Shown here one piece after another: positions 16,673-28,804 of a stretch of DNA of 43,820 nucleotides; the first letter of the stretch is position 1, and every line of letters begins with the position of its first letter. The stretch lies in NCBI GenBank assembly GCA_902630555.1, contig CACOVB010000004.1:1-43820 (forward strand), read 5' to 3'. The translations under genes were made by a program, and so were the position numbers. The notes beneath the pieces are model-generated. The model was given only the letters and a program-made list of their open reading frames with translations, was not told the origin of the DNA and did no database searches. Source of the DNA: an uncultured SAR116 cluster alpha proteobacterium (GTDB lineage: Bacteria > Pseudomonadota > Alphaproteobacteria > Puniceispirillales > Marisalimonadaceae).

Positions 16673-18094
16673 ATGTTTCTAAATTACAAATTAAAAATAA
16701 TTTTACTTACTTTTTCATTTATATTTATACCTTTAAAAGGTTATGCCAAAAAAACTCCAGAAAGTTTTGCAAATTTAGCTGAAATATTGAGTCCATCCGT
16801 TGTAAATATTTCTACAACAACAATAATAGAAGATAGAAAACAAAATTTACCAGCTTTCCCTCCTGGTTCACCATTTGAAGAATTTTTCAAACAATTTCAA
16901 GATCCTAATCAAGGAAAAAGAAGAGCACAGTCGCTTGGATCTGGATTTATTATAGACAAAAAAGGTTATATTATTACTAACAATCACGTAATTGAAAACG
17001 CTGAAAAGATTATGGTTATTCTTCATGATGATAAATCTTTTGAAGCTGAAGTTATTGGCAAAGATCCAAAAACAGATGTTGCATTATTAAAAATTAATCC
17101 AAAAAACACGAATTTGAAAGCTGTAAAGTTTGGTAATTCTAACGATTTAAGAGTAGGTGATTGGGTTATGGCCATTGGAAATCCGTTTGGTTTTGGAGGT
17201 ACAGTGACAGCTGGAATTGTATCAGCAAGAGGAAGAAATATAGGTGGATCCTATGATGATTACATTCAAACTGACGCTTCAATAAATAGAGGGAATTCAG
17301 GTGGACCTCTATTTGATATGAAAGGTAATGTTGTAGGTATAAACACGGCAATATTTTCTCAATCAGGTGGATCTGTGGGTATAGGTTTTGCTGTATCGTC
17401 AAATTTAGCAAAACAAGTTTCAGATCAACTAAGAAAATATGGTCGTACAAAGCGAGGTTGGTTAGGCGTTTTAATTCAACAAATCACAAAAGAGATCGCA
17501 GAATCTTTAGGTTTAAAAAATACACATGGAGCTTTGGTATCATCAGCAACCGAAAATGGCCCAGCATTTAAGGCTGGCATAAAGTCTGGTGATGTTATTT
17601 TAAAATTTAATGGTATTAAAATAAAAAATATGAATGAACTACCTAAAGTTGTAGCAGGAACACCTGTTGGAAATTCTGTAAAGGTTGAAATTTGGAGAAA
17701 TGGTAAAATAAAGACTTTAAATGTAAAGTTAGGTGAATTAGAGCTGGCAGAAAATAATAACCTAATTGATAAAAAGCAAAACAAAAGCCTAACTAAATCA
17801 TTTCCTAAAATTGGTTTTGAAATAAAACAATTGGAAGATCAAGATATTAAAAAGTATAAATTAAAAAATTTTTCTAAAGGTATTGTAATTTCTAATGTTA
17901 AAAATAATAGTAAAGCTTTTAAAAGTGGTCTTAGAGAAGGAATGATAATAGTAAGAGTGGGGCAATCCGAAGTTTCAGATTTAAATGTAATAAGTAATGC
18001 TATAGAAAAGGCAAAAAAACAAAAAAGGAATGCGTTATTAATGTTAGTTAATTTTGAAGGTGCGGATAGGTTTGTTGCCGTTGAAATATTTTAA
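16673..18094 (+). CDS. degP: Periplasmic serine protease/chaperone of the DegP/HtrA (Do) family
   Basis: Envelope quality-control protease. It begins with a signal peptide (KLKIILLTFSFIFIPLKGYA, likely cleaved after GYA). The trypsin-like domain carries the triad as TNNHVIENA (His), KTDVALLKI (Asp) and INRGNSGGPLFDMKG (Ser). Two PDZ domains follow, the first around GWLGVLIQQIT...GALVSSATENGPAFKAGIKSGDVI and the second around GIVISNVKNNSKAFKSGLREGMIIVRVG. The length of 473 residues and the two PDZ domains match DegP/DegQ/MucD. It converges on serB with 2 nt between stops. The exact paralogue name is uncertain. Confidence 0.92.
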   Translation: MFLNYKLKIILLTFSFIFIPLKGYAKKTPESFANLAEILSPSVVNISTTTIIEDRKQNLPAFPPGSPFEEFFKQFQDPNQGKRRAQSLGSGFIIDKKGYIITNNHVIENAEKIMVILHDDKSFEAEVIGKDPKTDVALLKINPKNTNLKAVKFGNSNDLRVGDWVMAIGNPFGFGGTVTAGIVSARGRNIGGSYDDYIQTDASINRGNSGGPLFDMKGNVVGINTAIFSQSGGSVGIGFAVSSNLAKQVSDQLRKYGRTKRGWLGVLIQQITKEIAESLGLKNTHGALVSSATENGPAFKAGIKSGDVILKFNGIKIKNMNELPKVVAGTPVGNSVKVEIWRNGKIKTLNVKLGELELAENNNLIDKKQNKSLTKSFPKIGFEIKQLEDQDIKKYKLKNFSKGIVISNVKNNSKAFKSGLREGMIIVRVGQSEVSDLNVISNAIEKAKKQKRNALLMLVNFEGADRFVAVEIF

Positions 18095-18096
18095 AA

Positions 18097-18987
18097 CTAA
18101 ATTTGATAATCTTGTAAATATAGAATCCCTTTCAAATTTGTATGATTGAAAACAACATCTGCTACATTGTTTAGTATTTGTTTTCCTTTATATGATACAC
18201 CAATGCCAGTTTGTTTTATTAAATTAACATCATTGGCTCCGTCACCTACTGAAATTACATCATTTAGTGTAAAATTAAGCTTTTTTAAATAACTTTTAGT
18301 AATATCTAATTTTGCATTTTTATCTAAAATAGGGCTTTGCACACATCCATTAAGTACAATTTTGCCATCTTTTTTTTTATATAAAAAATTATTACAGTGG
18401 TAATAATCAAATCCGATTTTTTTTGCTATATAGCTTACCGAAGGAGAAAATCCACCTGAAATAAGTACAGTTATACATGAATTAGCTTTCATCTTTTCAA
18501 CTAGTTCTATTGCACCATCATTGATTTGAATTTTATTATTTAACTTGAAAATATTTTCTAAAGGATAGCTATTTAATAGATTTATTCTCTGTAAAAGTGC
18601 ATCTTTAAAATCTAACTCACCTCTCATAGCTCTTTTTGTAAAATTTTTTATTTCATTACCTATTCCAGCATCTTCAGCTATTTCGTCTAGACTTTCTTCT
18701 TCAATAATGGTGCTATCCATATCGCAGATTAGAATTTTCTTTTTTCGTGGGGATGAGATATTTAAAAAATTTATATCAATTGGTAAATTTTTAAAAATAT
18801 CTTCAATTTTTTTTTTTACATTATTATTAAATTTTTCTAGACACCATTCATAAAAATCATTTTTTACAATCTCTCTATTTGAAAATTCAATATTTTGATT
18901 ATTTAAAATCAAATTAATTTTATTAATCACATTATTATCAATTTTAAAATTTGACGAGTTTGATATAAATAAATAATTAGTCATCAT
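18097..18987 (-). CDS. serB: Phosphoserine phosphatase
   Basis: HAD-family enzyme for the last step of serine synthesis. Motif I is ICDMDSTIIEEESLDEIAE, motif II is TVLISGGFSPSVSYIAKKIGFD, and the Mg-binding end is VISVGDGANDVNLIKQTGIGVSYKGK. About 90 N-terminal residues precede the HAD core, as in many SerB proteins. The ORF track starts at 19026, overlapping the divergent miaA. The tandem ATGs at 18987 and 18984 (MMTNYLFIS) avoid that overlap and are the more likely start, giving about 296 residues. Confidence 0.9.
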   Translation of the reverse strand: MMTNYLFISNSSNFKIDNNVINKINLILNNQNIEFSNREIVKNDFYEWCLEKFNNNVKKKIEDIFKNLPIDINFLNISSPRKKKILICDMDSTIIEEESLDEIAEDAGIGNEIKNFTKRAMRGELDFKDALLQRINLLNSYPLENIFKLNNKIQINDGAIELVEKMKANSCITVLISGGFSPSVSYIAKKIGFDYYHCNNFLYKKKDGKIVLNGCVQSPILDKNAKLDITKSYLKKLNFTLNDVISVGDGANDVNLIKQTGIGVSYKGKQILNNVADVVFNHTNLKGILYLQDYQI

Positions 18988-19011
18988 ATTTTTTAAAATA
19001 TTACATTTGAT

Positions 19012-19926
19012 ATGTCCATAACTCAATTAATAGAAAGTAAAATTTTAGATTCAAGTTTTAATGAAGCTCCAATTATAATAATTTCTGGCCCAACAGGAAT
19101 AGGGAAGTCAAACTTAGCTTTATCTTTAGCTAAAAAAATAAATGGAGTTATAATTAATGCAGACTCAATGCAGATATATAAAGAGTTAAAAGTAATATCA
19201 TCTCAACCAAGCAATAGAGATAAAAAAGTAGTTTCTCATGAACTATATAGCATAAGATCAATTTGCCAAGGTTTTTCAGTTATGGATTGGTTGGAATTAG
19301 TTGAAAAAAAACTTGATGAAATTTTTTATAAAAATAAGGTACCTATTATAGTTGGAGGAACTGGTTTATATATTAAATCAGCAATAAATGGAATATCAAA
19401 AATACCAAAGGTTGATAAAAAAGTTTTTGATAATTGCTTAAAACTTTTTGAAAAAATTGGAATAATAGAATTTAAAAAATTGGTAAAAAAAATAGATGAA
19501 AATTTTATTATTAAAAATATTGATAAACAAAGATTGATCAGGGCTTATTCAGTCTATTTACAAACTGGTAAAGCTATTTCTGAATGGCATAAAAGTTCTG
19601 AAATAAATAGAATATATAATACCTTTTTTTCAATTTTGTTAGAACAGGAAAGAGAAAAAAATTACAAAAATTGTGAAAATAGATTTGACGAATTTATTGA
19701 CAATGGCGCTATCGAAGAAGTGAGATATTTAAAAGAAAAAAATTTTGATAGATCTCTACCAGGATTTAAATGTTTAGGAGTTAATTGGATTTTAAAATAT
19801 TTAGATAAGGAAATTTCTCTTAATGATGCAATTTTATTGAGTAAACGTGATACTAGAAGATATGTAAAAAGACAATTAACTTGGTTTAGACATAATTTTA
19901 ACCCAGATCTAATTTTAAGAATATAG
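19012..19926 (+). CDS. miaA: tRNA dimethylallyltransferase
   Basis: Adds the isopentenyl group to A37 of tRNAs that read U-starting codons. The P-loop ISGPTGIGKSNLALSLA is near residue 24, followed by INADSMQIYKELKVISSQPS, FSVMDWLELVE and PIIVGGTGLYIKSAINGI. The C-terminal region has the expected SLPGFKCLGVNWILKYL and SKRDTRRYVKRQLTWFRHN. The 304-residue length is normal. It is divergent from serB with only about 24 nt between the preferred starts, so the two promoters must overlap the coding ends. Confidence 0.95.
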   Translation: MSITQLIESKILDSSFNEAPIIIISGPTGIGKSNLALSLAKKINGVIINADSMQIYKELKVISSQPSNRDKKVVSHELYSIRSICQGFSVMDWLELVEKKLDEIFYKNKVPIIVGGTGLYIKSAINGISKIPKVDKKVFDNCLKLFEKIGIIEFKKLVKKIDENFIIKNIDKQRLIRAYSVYLQTGKAISEWHKSSEINRIYNTFFSILLEQEREKNYKNCENRFDEFIDNGAIEEVRYLKEKNFDRSLPGFKCLGVNWILKYLDKEISLNDAILLSKRDTRRYVKRQLTWFRHNFNPDLILRI

Positions 19927-19944
19927 ATATCAAACAATAATATA

Positions 19945-19972
19945 TTGACCAAATTAATAAACAAAGTTATTT
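19945..19972 (+). promoter_or_regulatory. Possible promoter of the ilvBHC operon
   Basis: TTGACC at 19945-19950, a 16-base spacer and TTATTT at 19967-19972 resemble sigma-70 boxes 17 bases before the ilvB start codon. No leader peptide or attenuator hairpin is visible in this 62-base gap. A GGGGA ribosome site stands 5 bases before the ATG. Confidence 0.35.
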
Positions 19973-19988
19973 AATACCGGGGATAATT

Positions 19989-21743
19989 ATGTTAAAAAAA
20001 AGTATGAATGGTGCCGAAGCGCTTATAAAAGCACTAATTGAAAATGATGTAGATACTGTATTTGGTTACCCAGGAGGGGCCGTATTACCAGTTTACGACG
20101 CTATTTTTAAAAATAATCGAATAAAACATATTCTTGTAAGACATGAGCAAGCAGCAGTTCATGCTGCCGAGGGTTTTGCAAGATCTACAGGAAAGGTTGG
20201 GTGTGTATTAGTAACTTCTGGTCCGGGCGCAACGAACGCCATAACGGGACTAACTGATGCATTAATGGACTCTGTACCATTGGTGTGCATTACTGGGCAA
20301 GTACCAACACATTTGATAGGAACTGATGCTTTCCAAGAAGCAGATACAACAGGAATTTCTAGGCCAGCAACTAAGCATAATTATCTCGTAAAAAAACCAA
20401 AAGATTTATGTAAAGTAGTTCATGAAGCATTTGAAATTGCAAGTACAGGTAGACCTGGCCCAGTTCTAATTGATTTACCAAAAGATATTCAACTTTCTGA
20501 AGTTAAATATGAAAAAAAAACTATAGTAATTAATAAAAAAATCATTACAAACCAATCGGTAAAAAATAGTGAAATAAAAAAAATAGTTGATTTAATTTTA
20601 AATTCAAAAAAACCAATTTTTTATGGTGGTGGAGGCATTATAAATTCTGGAGTGGAAGCGTCACAATATTTAAATAAAATTATAAATTTATTAAATGCTC
20701 CTGTCACACTTACTTTAATGGGGCTTGGAGCTATTGCTCATGACAATAAAAACTTTCTTGGAATGTTGGGTATGCACGGAACATATGAGGCTAATTTAGC
20801 TATGCATCATTGTGATTTGATGATCAATGTCGGTGCTAGATTTGATGATAGGGTCACTGGTAGATTAGATGCTTTTTCCCCAAATTCAAAAAAAATTCAT
20901 ATAGATATCGATCCTTCTTCGATTAATAAAATAGTTCAAGTTGATTTACCTATAATCGGCGATGTAAAAGTTGTCTTAAAAGTAATTTATAATGAGCTTA
21001 AAAAAAGAAATTTAAAAACATTTTCTTGTAAAAATTGGTGGTCAGAAATTAATAAATGGAAAGAAAAAAAATCTCTTTCATATTCAACCGATGAAGTAAT
21101 CATTAAACCTCAATATGCTATAGAAAAACTATATAACGTAACAAAATCAGCTGACCCATTTGTAACCACTGAAGTTGGTCAGCATCAAATGTGGGCGGCA
21201 CAATATTTTGGTTTTTCAAAACCTAATCATTGGATGACATCTGGAGGTTTAGGAACTATGGGGTATGGTTTGCCAGCTTCAATCGGAGTTCAAATAGCAA
21301 ATCCAAAATCTTTAGTTATAGATATAGCTGGAGAAGCATCGTTTTTGATGAATATGCAAGAATTATCTACTATCGTACAATATAATCTACCAATTAAGAT
21401 ATTTATTATTAATAATCAATGGATGGGCATGGTAAGACAATGGCAAGAGTTAATTCATGGATCTAGATATAGTGAGAGCTATACAGATTCTTTGCCGGAT
21501 TTTATAAAACTAGCTGACAGCTTTGGTATTAAAGGAATTAGAGCTGAAAAGATGAATCAGTTGCAAAGTGTTATCGATCAAATGTTGGAGCATAACGGTC
21601 CAGTGTTAGCAGATATTTGCGTTGCGAAAGAAGAAAATTGTTTTCCAATGATACCATCTGGGTCTGCTCATTATGATATGATTTTAAATAAAGAAGATAA
21701 AAAGAAACAAAAAGTTTCATCAGATGGATTGGCTCTTGTATAA
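19989..21743 (+). CDS. ilvB: Acetolactate synthase, large (catalytic) subunit
   Basis: Thiamine-diphosphate enzyme for the first common step of valine, leucine and isoleucine synthesis. At 584 residues it shows [17 protein letters not shown], the catalytic-glutamate region [32 protein letters not shown], the FAD/linker [27 protein letters not shown], and the C-terminal ThDP segment [13 protein letters not shown] ending in [12 protein letters not shown]. The metal-binding motif reads GEAS where the textbook ThDP motif is GDGS, which I believe is tolerated in this family. It begins the operon; ilvH starts 2 nt after the stop. The E. coli paralogue equivalence (ilvB, ilvI or ilvG) cannot be set from sequence alone. 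Confidence 0.95.
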   Translation: MLKKSMNGAEALIKALIENDVDTVFGYPGGAVLPVYDAIFKNNRIKHILVRHEQAAVHAAEGFARSTGKVGCVLVTSGPGATNAITGLTDALMDSVPLVCITGQVPTHLIGTDAFQEADTTGISRPATKHNYLVKKPKDLCKVVHEAFEIASTGRPGPVLIDLPKDIQLSEVKYEKKTIVINKKIITNQSVKNSEIKKIVDLILNSKKPIFYGGGGIINSGVEASQYLNKIINLLNAPVTLTLMGLGAIAHDNKNFLGMLGMHGTYEANLAMHHCDLMINVGARFDDRVTGRLDAFSPNSKKIHIDIDPSSINKIVQVDLPIIGDVKVVLKVIYNELKKRNLKTFSCKNWWSEINKWKEKKSLSYSTDEVIIKPQYAIEKLYNVTKSADPFVTTEVGQHQMWAAQYFGFSKPNHWMTSGGLGTMGYGLPASIGVQIANPKSLVIDIAGEASFLMNMQELSTIVQYNLPIKIFIINNQWMGMVRQWQELIHGSRYSESYTDSLPDFIKLADSFGIKGIRAEKMNQLQSVIDQMLEHNGPVLADICVAKEENCFPMIPSGSAHYDMILNKEDKKKQKVSSDGLALV

Positions 21744-21745
21744 TT

Positions 21746-22303
21746 ATGTCAATATATGAAAAATTAAATATAGAAGAGAAAGAGAGCATAAGAACTTTGA
21801 CAGTTGTTGTCAATAATGAGCCTGGTACTTTAGCAAGAGTGATTGGTTTATTTTCTGGAAGAGGATATAATATTGAAAGTTTAACCGTTACTGAAATTGA
21901 TAATAAAAGAAATCTCTCTAGAATTTCTATTGTAACTAAAGGTACTAGTAACACTATAGAACAAATAAAATCACAATTATCAAGACTTATACCTGTTCAT
22001 CTTGTAAGAGATTTGACACTTGAAGGTCCATTCATTAAAAGTGAATTAGCTTTGGTAAAAGTTGTTTCTTCTGGGTTAAATAGAGTTGAAGCTTTAAGAA
22101 TTGCAGATACTTTTAGAGCTAAAACTCTTGACGTTACATTAAAAAGTTTTGTTTTTGAACTAACAGGAAAACCTAATAAAATTGACGCATTTGTGGATTT
22201 AATGAAATCTCTAGGTGATATTGAAATTTCACGAACTGGTGTTTCTGCGATGTCCAGAGGATATGAAACTGAAACAAAAATAATTAATAAAATTTTTGAC
22301 TAA
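21746..22303 (+). CDS. ilvH: Acetolactate synthase, small (regulatory) subunit
   Basis: Regulatory subunit that stimulates the catalytic subunit and gives feedback control by valine. The 185 residues comprise an N-terminal ACT domain (TLTVVVNNEPGTLARVIGLFSGRGYNIESLTV) and the C-terminal ALS_ss_C domain (LVKVVSSGLNRVEALRIADTFRAK...FELTGKPNKIDAFVDLM). It lies 2 nt after ilvB and 17 nt before ilvC, so expression is surely coupled. Confidence 0.96.
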   Translation: MSIYEKLNIEEKESIRTLTVVVNNEPGTLARVIGLFSGRGYNIESLTVTEIDNKRNLSRISIVTKGTSNTIEQIKSQLSRLIPVHLVRDLTLEGPFIKSELALVKVVSSGLNRVEALRIADTFRAKTLDVTLKSFVFELTGKPNKIDAFVDLMKSLGDIEISRTGVSAMSRGYETETKIINKIFD

Positions 22304-22311
22304 ATTAATAA

Positions 22312-23340
<1,029 letters not shown>

Positions 23341-23378
23341 TCTATATTATGTTAAGATATTTTTATATAGAAAGGTAA

Positions 23379-24416
<1,038 letters not shown>

Positions 24417-24446
24417 TTATTTGATTAATGATTATATATACTTTGT

Positions 24447-25340
24447 ATGCTTTTTGAAAAAAGTAAATTATATAAAAACAAACTATTTAATTCATTATTA
24501 ATTTTAATCTGCTTAATTCTAATATTTATAGGTAAGTTAGATTTAATCGCACTTAGAAATTTATCTTCTTTTTTAACTGACTTCTTTTCTCCAATTTCTA
24601 ATTTCGTAAGCAAACCAGCTTTAGAATTAGAGAATGTTATAAAAGATGTTCAATCTGCAACTTTTCTAAGGGATGAAAATATAAAACTTAAAAGTGAAAA
24701 TCGTAGACTTAAGATTATTGAAACAAAATTAGCAAATACAGAAAGTGAGTTAATTGAATTAAAAAAATTATTAAATTTTAAAATTGATCGTAATAAAATT
24801 ATTTTTACTGGGAGAGTATTAAATATTTCTGGAGGAACTTTTGCAAAGACTATGGTTATCAATGGAGGAAGTGTAGATGGCATAAAAAAAGGACAACCAG
24901 TAATTTCATCTTTAGGTTTAGTTGGCTCTATTATAAGTGTTGGACCATCCTCAAGTAGAGTATTATTAACAATAGATATTAATTCTATGATACCTTCATA
25001 TTTAACTCAAAGTGGTTGGCCAGCTATTGCTCAAGGTGAAAATGGAAAATTATTAAAATTAAGATTTTTATCTTCAGAAGCTAAACCTATTATTGGAGAA
25101 ATTATAGAAACTTCTGGACATGGTGGTGTTTTCCCATCTGGTGTAAATGTTGGAAAAATAATATCCATGTCAAATGGAAATTATTATGTTCAGCCACTTC
25201 CTAATCCACAAAAATTAAGATTTGTTTCTATAATCTCTAATGGTAATTTAGAGAATAGAAAAAAATCTACTGGATTTGCACCTCTTCAAGGAGATCAAAA
25301 CAAAATAAATTTGAAAGGTTTTAATAAATTTAGTAATTAA
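24447..25340 (+). CDS. mreC: Rod-shape-determining protein MreC
   Basis: Bitopic inner-membrane scaffold linking MreB and MreD to PBP2. An N-terminal membrane segment (LFNSLLILICLILIFIGKLDL) is followed by a coiled-coil region (about residues 60-105, RDENIKLKSENRRLKIIETKLANTE). The periplasmic beta-domain shows GRVLNISGGTFAKTMVINGGSVDGIKKGQPV and LVGSIISVGPSSSRVLLTID. The 297 residues are normal. It is 30 nt after mreB and 10 nt before mreD. Confidence 0.93.
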   Translation: MLFEKSKLYKNKLFNSLLILICLILIFIGKLDLIALRNLSSFLTDFFSPISNFVSKPALELENVIKDVQSATFLRDENIKLKSENRRLKIIETKLANTESELIELKKLLNFKIDRNKIIFTGRVLNISGGTFAKTMVINGGSVDGIKKGQPVISSLGLVGSIISVGPSSSRVLLTIDINSMIPSYLTQSGWPAIAQGENGKLLKLRFLSSEAKPIIGEIIETSGHGGVFPSGVNVGKIISMSNGNYYVQPLPNPQKLRFVSIISNGNLENRKKSTGFAPLQGDQNKINLKGFNKFSN

Positions 25341-25350
25341 ATTTATCTCA

Positions 25351-25863
25351 ATGGAAAAATATAACTCAGAATTTTTTTTTAATAATCTAATTTTTACCCT
25401 GATTATTTTAACTGCTTGTTTTTTACAAATTTCTTTAAATTTTCTATCGTTCTTTGTAATTTCGCAGCCATATATTTTAGCTATAGTATTATTTCTTACT
25501 ATAAGAAGAGTAGATTACGAGGTATCTAGTATTCTAATAATTTTGTATGGACTATTGTATGATTTGATAACAGGAGGACTAATAGGAATTCATTCTTTGC
25601 TTTTTTTATTTTTGAAGTTGTTTACATTAAATTTAAGTATAAGTAATAAGATCTTAAAAAAATATGGTGAATGGTTTTTATTTTCTTTTTCATATATCAT
25701 AAGTTTATTAATTATGAAGGTCATTTTTGTAATTGTAAATTTTAAATTTCCTGATATTTATGCAGTTTCTTTTAATATAGGAACAACTCTTTTACTTTTT
25801 CCAGTAATTTTATTTTTAATTGATGTACCAAAAATAGTTTTCAAGGTATTTGTGAGTAAATGA
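25351..25863 (+). CDS. mreD: Rod-shape-determining protein MreD
   Basis: Small polytopic inner-membrane protein of the elongasome. The 170 residues are almost wholly hydrophobic, with five or so membrane segments. Family hallmarks are the central YGLLYDLITGGLIGIHSLLFLFLKL and the tail LFPVILFLIDVPK. Sequence conservation in this family is low; the position between mreC and mrdA secures the call. Its stop overlaps the mrdA start (GTAAATGA) by 4 nt. Confidence 0.88.
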   Translation: MEKYNSEFFFNNLIFTLIILTACFLQISLNFLSFFVISQPYILAIVLFLTIRRVDYEVSSILIILYGLLYDLITGGLIGIHSLLFLFLKLFTLNLSISNKILKKYGEWFLFSFSYIISLLIMKVIFVIVNFKFPDIYAVSFNIGTTLLLFPVILFLIDVPKIVFKVFVSK

Positions 25864-27683
25864 AAAATCTAAATTTAAAAAAAAATATTGAAAGACGATT
25901 TTTTTTATTATCTGCTTTAAAAGGGATTTCTTTTGGAGTCCTGTCATGGAGATTATTTGACCTTCAAGTAATTGAAAATAAAAAGTATGATAAATTATCG
26001 AAAAACAATCAGTTTAATTTTAGTTTAGTTGTTCCAGAAAGAGGTGAAATTTATGATAGAAAAGGTAGAGTTCTAGCAGCGAATAGAGATGCTTTTAGTC
26101 TATACGTAAAATCATCTCAAAATTTAAATTTAAAGAAAATTTTAGATAAGCTTTTATTGATTACAAATCTTAACGAAGAAGATGTAAAAAATTTTGAAAA
26201 TAGATTTAAAAATTTAAAAAAAAATAATATTAATGTATTTATTACCGATAATCTTTCTCAAAGAGATATTTCTAAAATAGCTGTAAGATTACATGAGTTT
26301 CCAGAAATAAATTTTTTAATGACTAAAAAAAGAGTTTATCCTCAAGGAACGATAACAAGTCATTTAATAGGATATACCGGAAAATTGACTGAACAAGATT
26401 TAAAAAAAAATAAAAATCTAATAAACTTTTCTAATTTACGAATTGGAAAATATGGTTTAGAAAAATTTTTTGATAATATGCTGAGAGGTGAATTTGGAAG
26501 AAGAAGAGAAGAAGTTAATGCTAGAGGAAAAATTATAACTTCTAATTTGTATGAAAAACCTAATCCTGGAAAAAATTTAACTCTTAGTATTGATTTAAAC
26601 ATTCAATCATATTCATTAACTAGACTTCAAAACCTTAATTTAAAAAAATCAAAATTCAGTGAACCAGAAACAGGCTCTGTGGTGGTAATGGATGTAAATA
26701 CAGGAGAACTAATATGTTGTGTCTCATCACCTAATTTTAATCCAAATGTTTTCACTAGAGGCATTAAATCTAAAGAATGGAAATCTTTAATAAATAATAA
26801 AAAGGCGCCTCTTCTTAATAGAGCTGTTTCTGGCCTTTATCCACCTGGGTCTACAATTAAAATGGCTGTGGCACTTGCTGCTTTAGAAAATGGTATAATT
26901 GGTTATGATACAAAGTTTTTTTGCAACGGAGTTAAAGAATATGGTGATATGAAATTTCATTGCTGGCACAAACATGGCCATGGAAATATAAATTTGTCAC
27001 AAGCAATAGAAAGATCATGTGATGTGTTTTTCTATGAACTTGGATTAAAAGTAGGTATTGAAAAAATTGGTTTAATGCTAAAAAAACTTGGTTTAGATGC
27101 AAATATTAATTTAGAGTTAAATGAACTTCGAAAAGGTTTAGTTCCCTCTAAGAAATGGAAGTTAGATGTTAAAGGAACACGCTGGACTCCTGGAGAAACT
27201 ATTAATGCTTCTATTGGTCAAGGTTATATGCTTAGTAATCCTATTGAGTTAGCTACAATGGTTTCTAGAATAGCAAATTCAGAATTTTTAGTTGAACCAA
27301 CATTGCTATCTGGTAAAACAAAAAAATTTGCAAAATTAGATATAAATAAAAATCATTTGAATTATATTAAAAGTGCAATGTCAAATGTAGTCAATAGTGA
27401 AATGGGTACAGCATATAAATCTAGGTTAAAAATAAAAAATTTTAAAATGGCAGGGAAAACAGGAACTGTACAGGTTGTAAGAATTTCTGAAGATGAAAGG
27501 GAAAAAGGAATTATTAAAAATAAAGATCGTGAATGGAAAAAACGTGATCATGCTTTATTTGTAGGCTATGCGCCATTAGAAAAACCTAAATATTCAATTT
27601 GTGTCATTGTTGAGCATGGGGGAAGTGGTTCTACTATCGCTGCACCTATTGCAAAAGATATAATGGAAAAATTATTAGTTTGA
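25860..27683 (+). CDS. mrdA: Penicillin-binding protein 2 (class B transpeptidase of the elongasome)
   Basis: Inner-membrane transpeptidase that cross-links peptidoglycan during elongation. It has an N-terminal anchor (RRFFLLSALKGISFGVLSWRLFDLQV), the dimerisation/pedestal domain starting VPERGEIYDRKGRVLAANRDAFSLYV, and the transpeptidase domain with the SxxK motif in YPPGSTIKMAVALAALE, the second motif in IERSCDVFFYELG and the KTG motif in MAGKTGTVQVVR. WTPGETINASIGQGYMLSNP is typical of PBP2. The length is 607 residues. It overlaps mreD by 4 nt and abuts rodA. Confidence 0.95.
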   Translation: MKNLNLKKNIERRFFLLSALKGISFGVLSWRLFDLQVIENKKYDKLSKNNQFNFSLVVPERGEIYDRKGRVLAANRDAFSLYVKSSQNLNLKKILDKLLLITNLNEEDVKNFENRFKNLKKNNINVFITDNLSQRDISKIAVRLHEFPEINFLMTKKRVYPQGTITSHLIGYTGKLTEQDLKKNKNLINFSNLRIGKYGLEKFFDNMLRGEFGRRREEVNARGKIITSNLYEKPNPGKNLTLSIDLNIQSYSLTRLQNLNLKKSKFSEPETGSVVVMDVNTGELICCVSSPNFNPNVFTRGIKSKEWKSLINNKKAPLLNRAVSGLYPPGSTIKMAVALAALENGIIGYDTKFFCNGVKEYGDMKFHCWHKHGHGNINLSQAIERSCDVFFYELGLKVGIEKIGLMLKKLGLDANINLELNELRKGLVPSKKWKLDVKGTRWTPGETINASIGQGYMLSNPIELATMVSRIANSEFLVEPTLLSGKTKKFAKLDINKNHLNYIKSAMSNVVNSEMGTAYKSRLKIKNFKMAGKTGTVQVVRISEDEREKGIIKNKDREWKKRDHALFVGYAPLEKPKYSICVIVEHGGSGSTIAAPIAKDIMEKLLV

Positions 27684-27694
27684 TAAGGTTAGAA

Positions 27695-28804
27695 ATGTTT
27701 TCTTATAATAACAAGTTTTACAAACCTGACAGTATTTTAAAAAAACTCCTTAAAATTGATTGGTTACTATTATTTTTGGTTTTAATTGTATGTATAATAG
27801 GTATTGGTGCGCTTTATTCAGCAGGAGATGGTAGTTTAAATCCGTGGGCAATTAATCATATATATAAAATTATTTTGGGTTTCTTAATAATATTTATTTT
27901 AAGTCAGTTTAATATTAACTTTATAATGAATTTTTCAGTCGTTTTATATGTATTTTGTATTTTATGTTTAATCTACGTTATTTATTTTGGAGTTGGAGAC
28001 GTAAAAAGATGGATTAATCTTAAATATTTTTTTTTTCAACCATCAGAATTAGCGAAGATATCTATAATTTTATTGTTAGCAAAGTTTTTTACATATTATC
28101 CAAATAATTCAAAAAATTTTTTATATAACATTTTTGCAATTTTTTTAGTTCTTACACCTGGGTTTTTAGTTGTTAATCAACCAGATCTTGGTACTGGCTC
28201 TATGTTAATATTACTTGGTTTTGCTATAATTTTTGTAAATGGTTTATCATGGAATATTATTTTTTCAATAGTACTAGTATCCTTAATCTCTCTGCCTATA
28301 ATATGGCAAAATTTACTTGAATATCAAAAATATAGAATTTTAGTTTTTTTAAACCCTGAATTAGATACTCTTGGGAAAGGTTACCAGATAATACAATCAA
28401 AAATTGCAATAGGTTCTGGAGGAATGTTTGGTAAAGGGTTTTTAACTGGAAGTCAAAGTAGACTAGATTTTTTACCAGAAAAACATACCGATTTTGTATT
28501 TACTTTAATTTCAGAAGAAATGGGTTTTGTTGGTTCTATGTTAGTATTAATATTGTATTTTGTTATTAATCTTATTTTGATAAAAGAATTTTTGAAAGAG
28601 GAAAATGTTACTAATAAAATTTTAATTTTTGGTGTTTCATTTTTAATTTTTTTATATATTTTTTTTAATATTGGTATGGTAACTGGTTTAATACCTGTGG
28701 TAGGTGCTCCACTTCCTTTCATAAGTAATGGGGGAACTTCTCTTATAACAATCTTCATTGGATTAGGTATAATTCAAAGCATAAGAGTTAGTAGAAATGT
28801 TTAG
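27695..28804 (+). CDS. rodA: SEDS-family peptidoglycan glycosyltransferase RodA
   Basis: Polytopic membrane enzyme that polymerises lipid II in partnership with PBP2. Family motifs visible: IGIGALYSAGDGSLNPWA, VGDVKRWINLKYFFFQPSELAKISIILLLA, VVNQPDLGTGSMLILLGFAIIF, KGYQIIQSKIAIGSGGMFGKGFLTGSQSRLDFLPEKHTDFVF and PLPFISNGGTSLITIFIGLGIIQS. About ten membrane segments. The ORF track begins at a TTG at 27680 inside mrdA. The ATG at 27695 with AAGG upstream is the more likely start, giving 369 residues. It overlaps the next gene by 8 nt. Confidence 0.94.
   Translation: MFSYNNKFYKPDSILKKLLKIDWLLLFLVLIVCIIGIGALYSAGDGSLNPWAINHIYKIILGFLIIFILSQFNINFIMNFSVVLYVFCILCLIYVIYFGVGDVKRWINLKYFFFQPSELAKISIILLLAKFFTYYPNNSKNFLYNIFAIFLVLTPGFLVVNQPDLGTGSMLILLGFAIIFVNGLSWNIIFSIVLVSLISLPIIWQNLLEYQKYRILVFLNPELDTLGKGYQIIQSKIAIGSGGMFGKGFLTGSQSRLDFLPEKHTDFVFTLISEEMGFVGSMLVLILYFVINLILIKEFLKEENVTNKILIFGVSFLIFLYIFFNIGMVTGLIPVVGAPLPFISNGGTSLITIFIGLGIIQSIRVSRNV

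Noticed and set aside
17166-17784. 94- and 102-residue minus-strand ORFs inside degP
   Set aside because: They lie fully inside a strongly conserved protease gene on the other strand and have low-complexity, hydrophobic translations typical of shadows.
19927-19988. Attenuator leader peptide before ilvB
   Set aside because: Only 62 bases separate miaA and ilvB. No short ORF with repeated Ile/Val/Leu codons and no terminator hairpin are visible.
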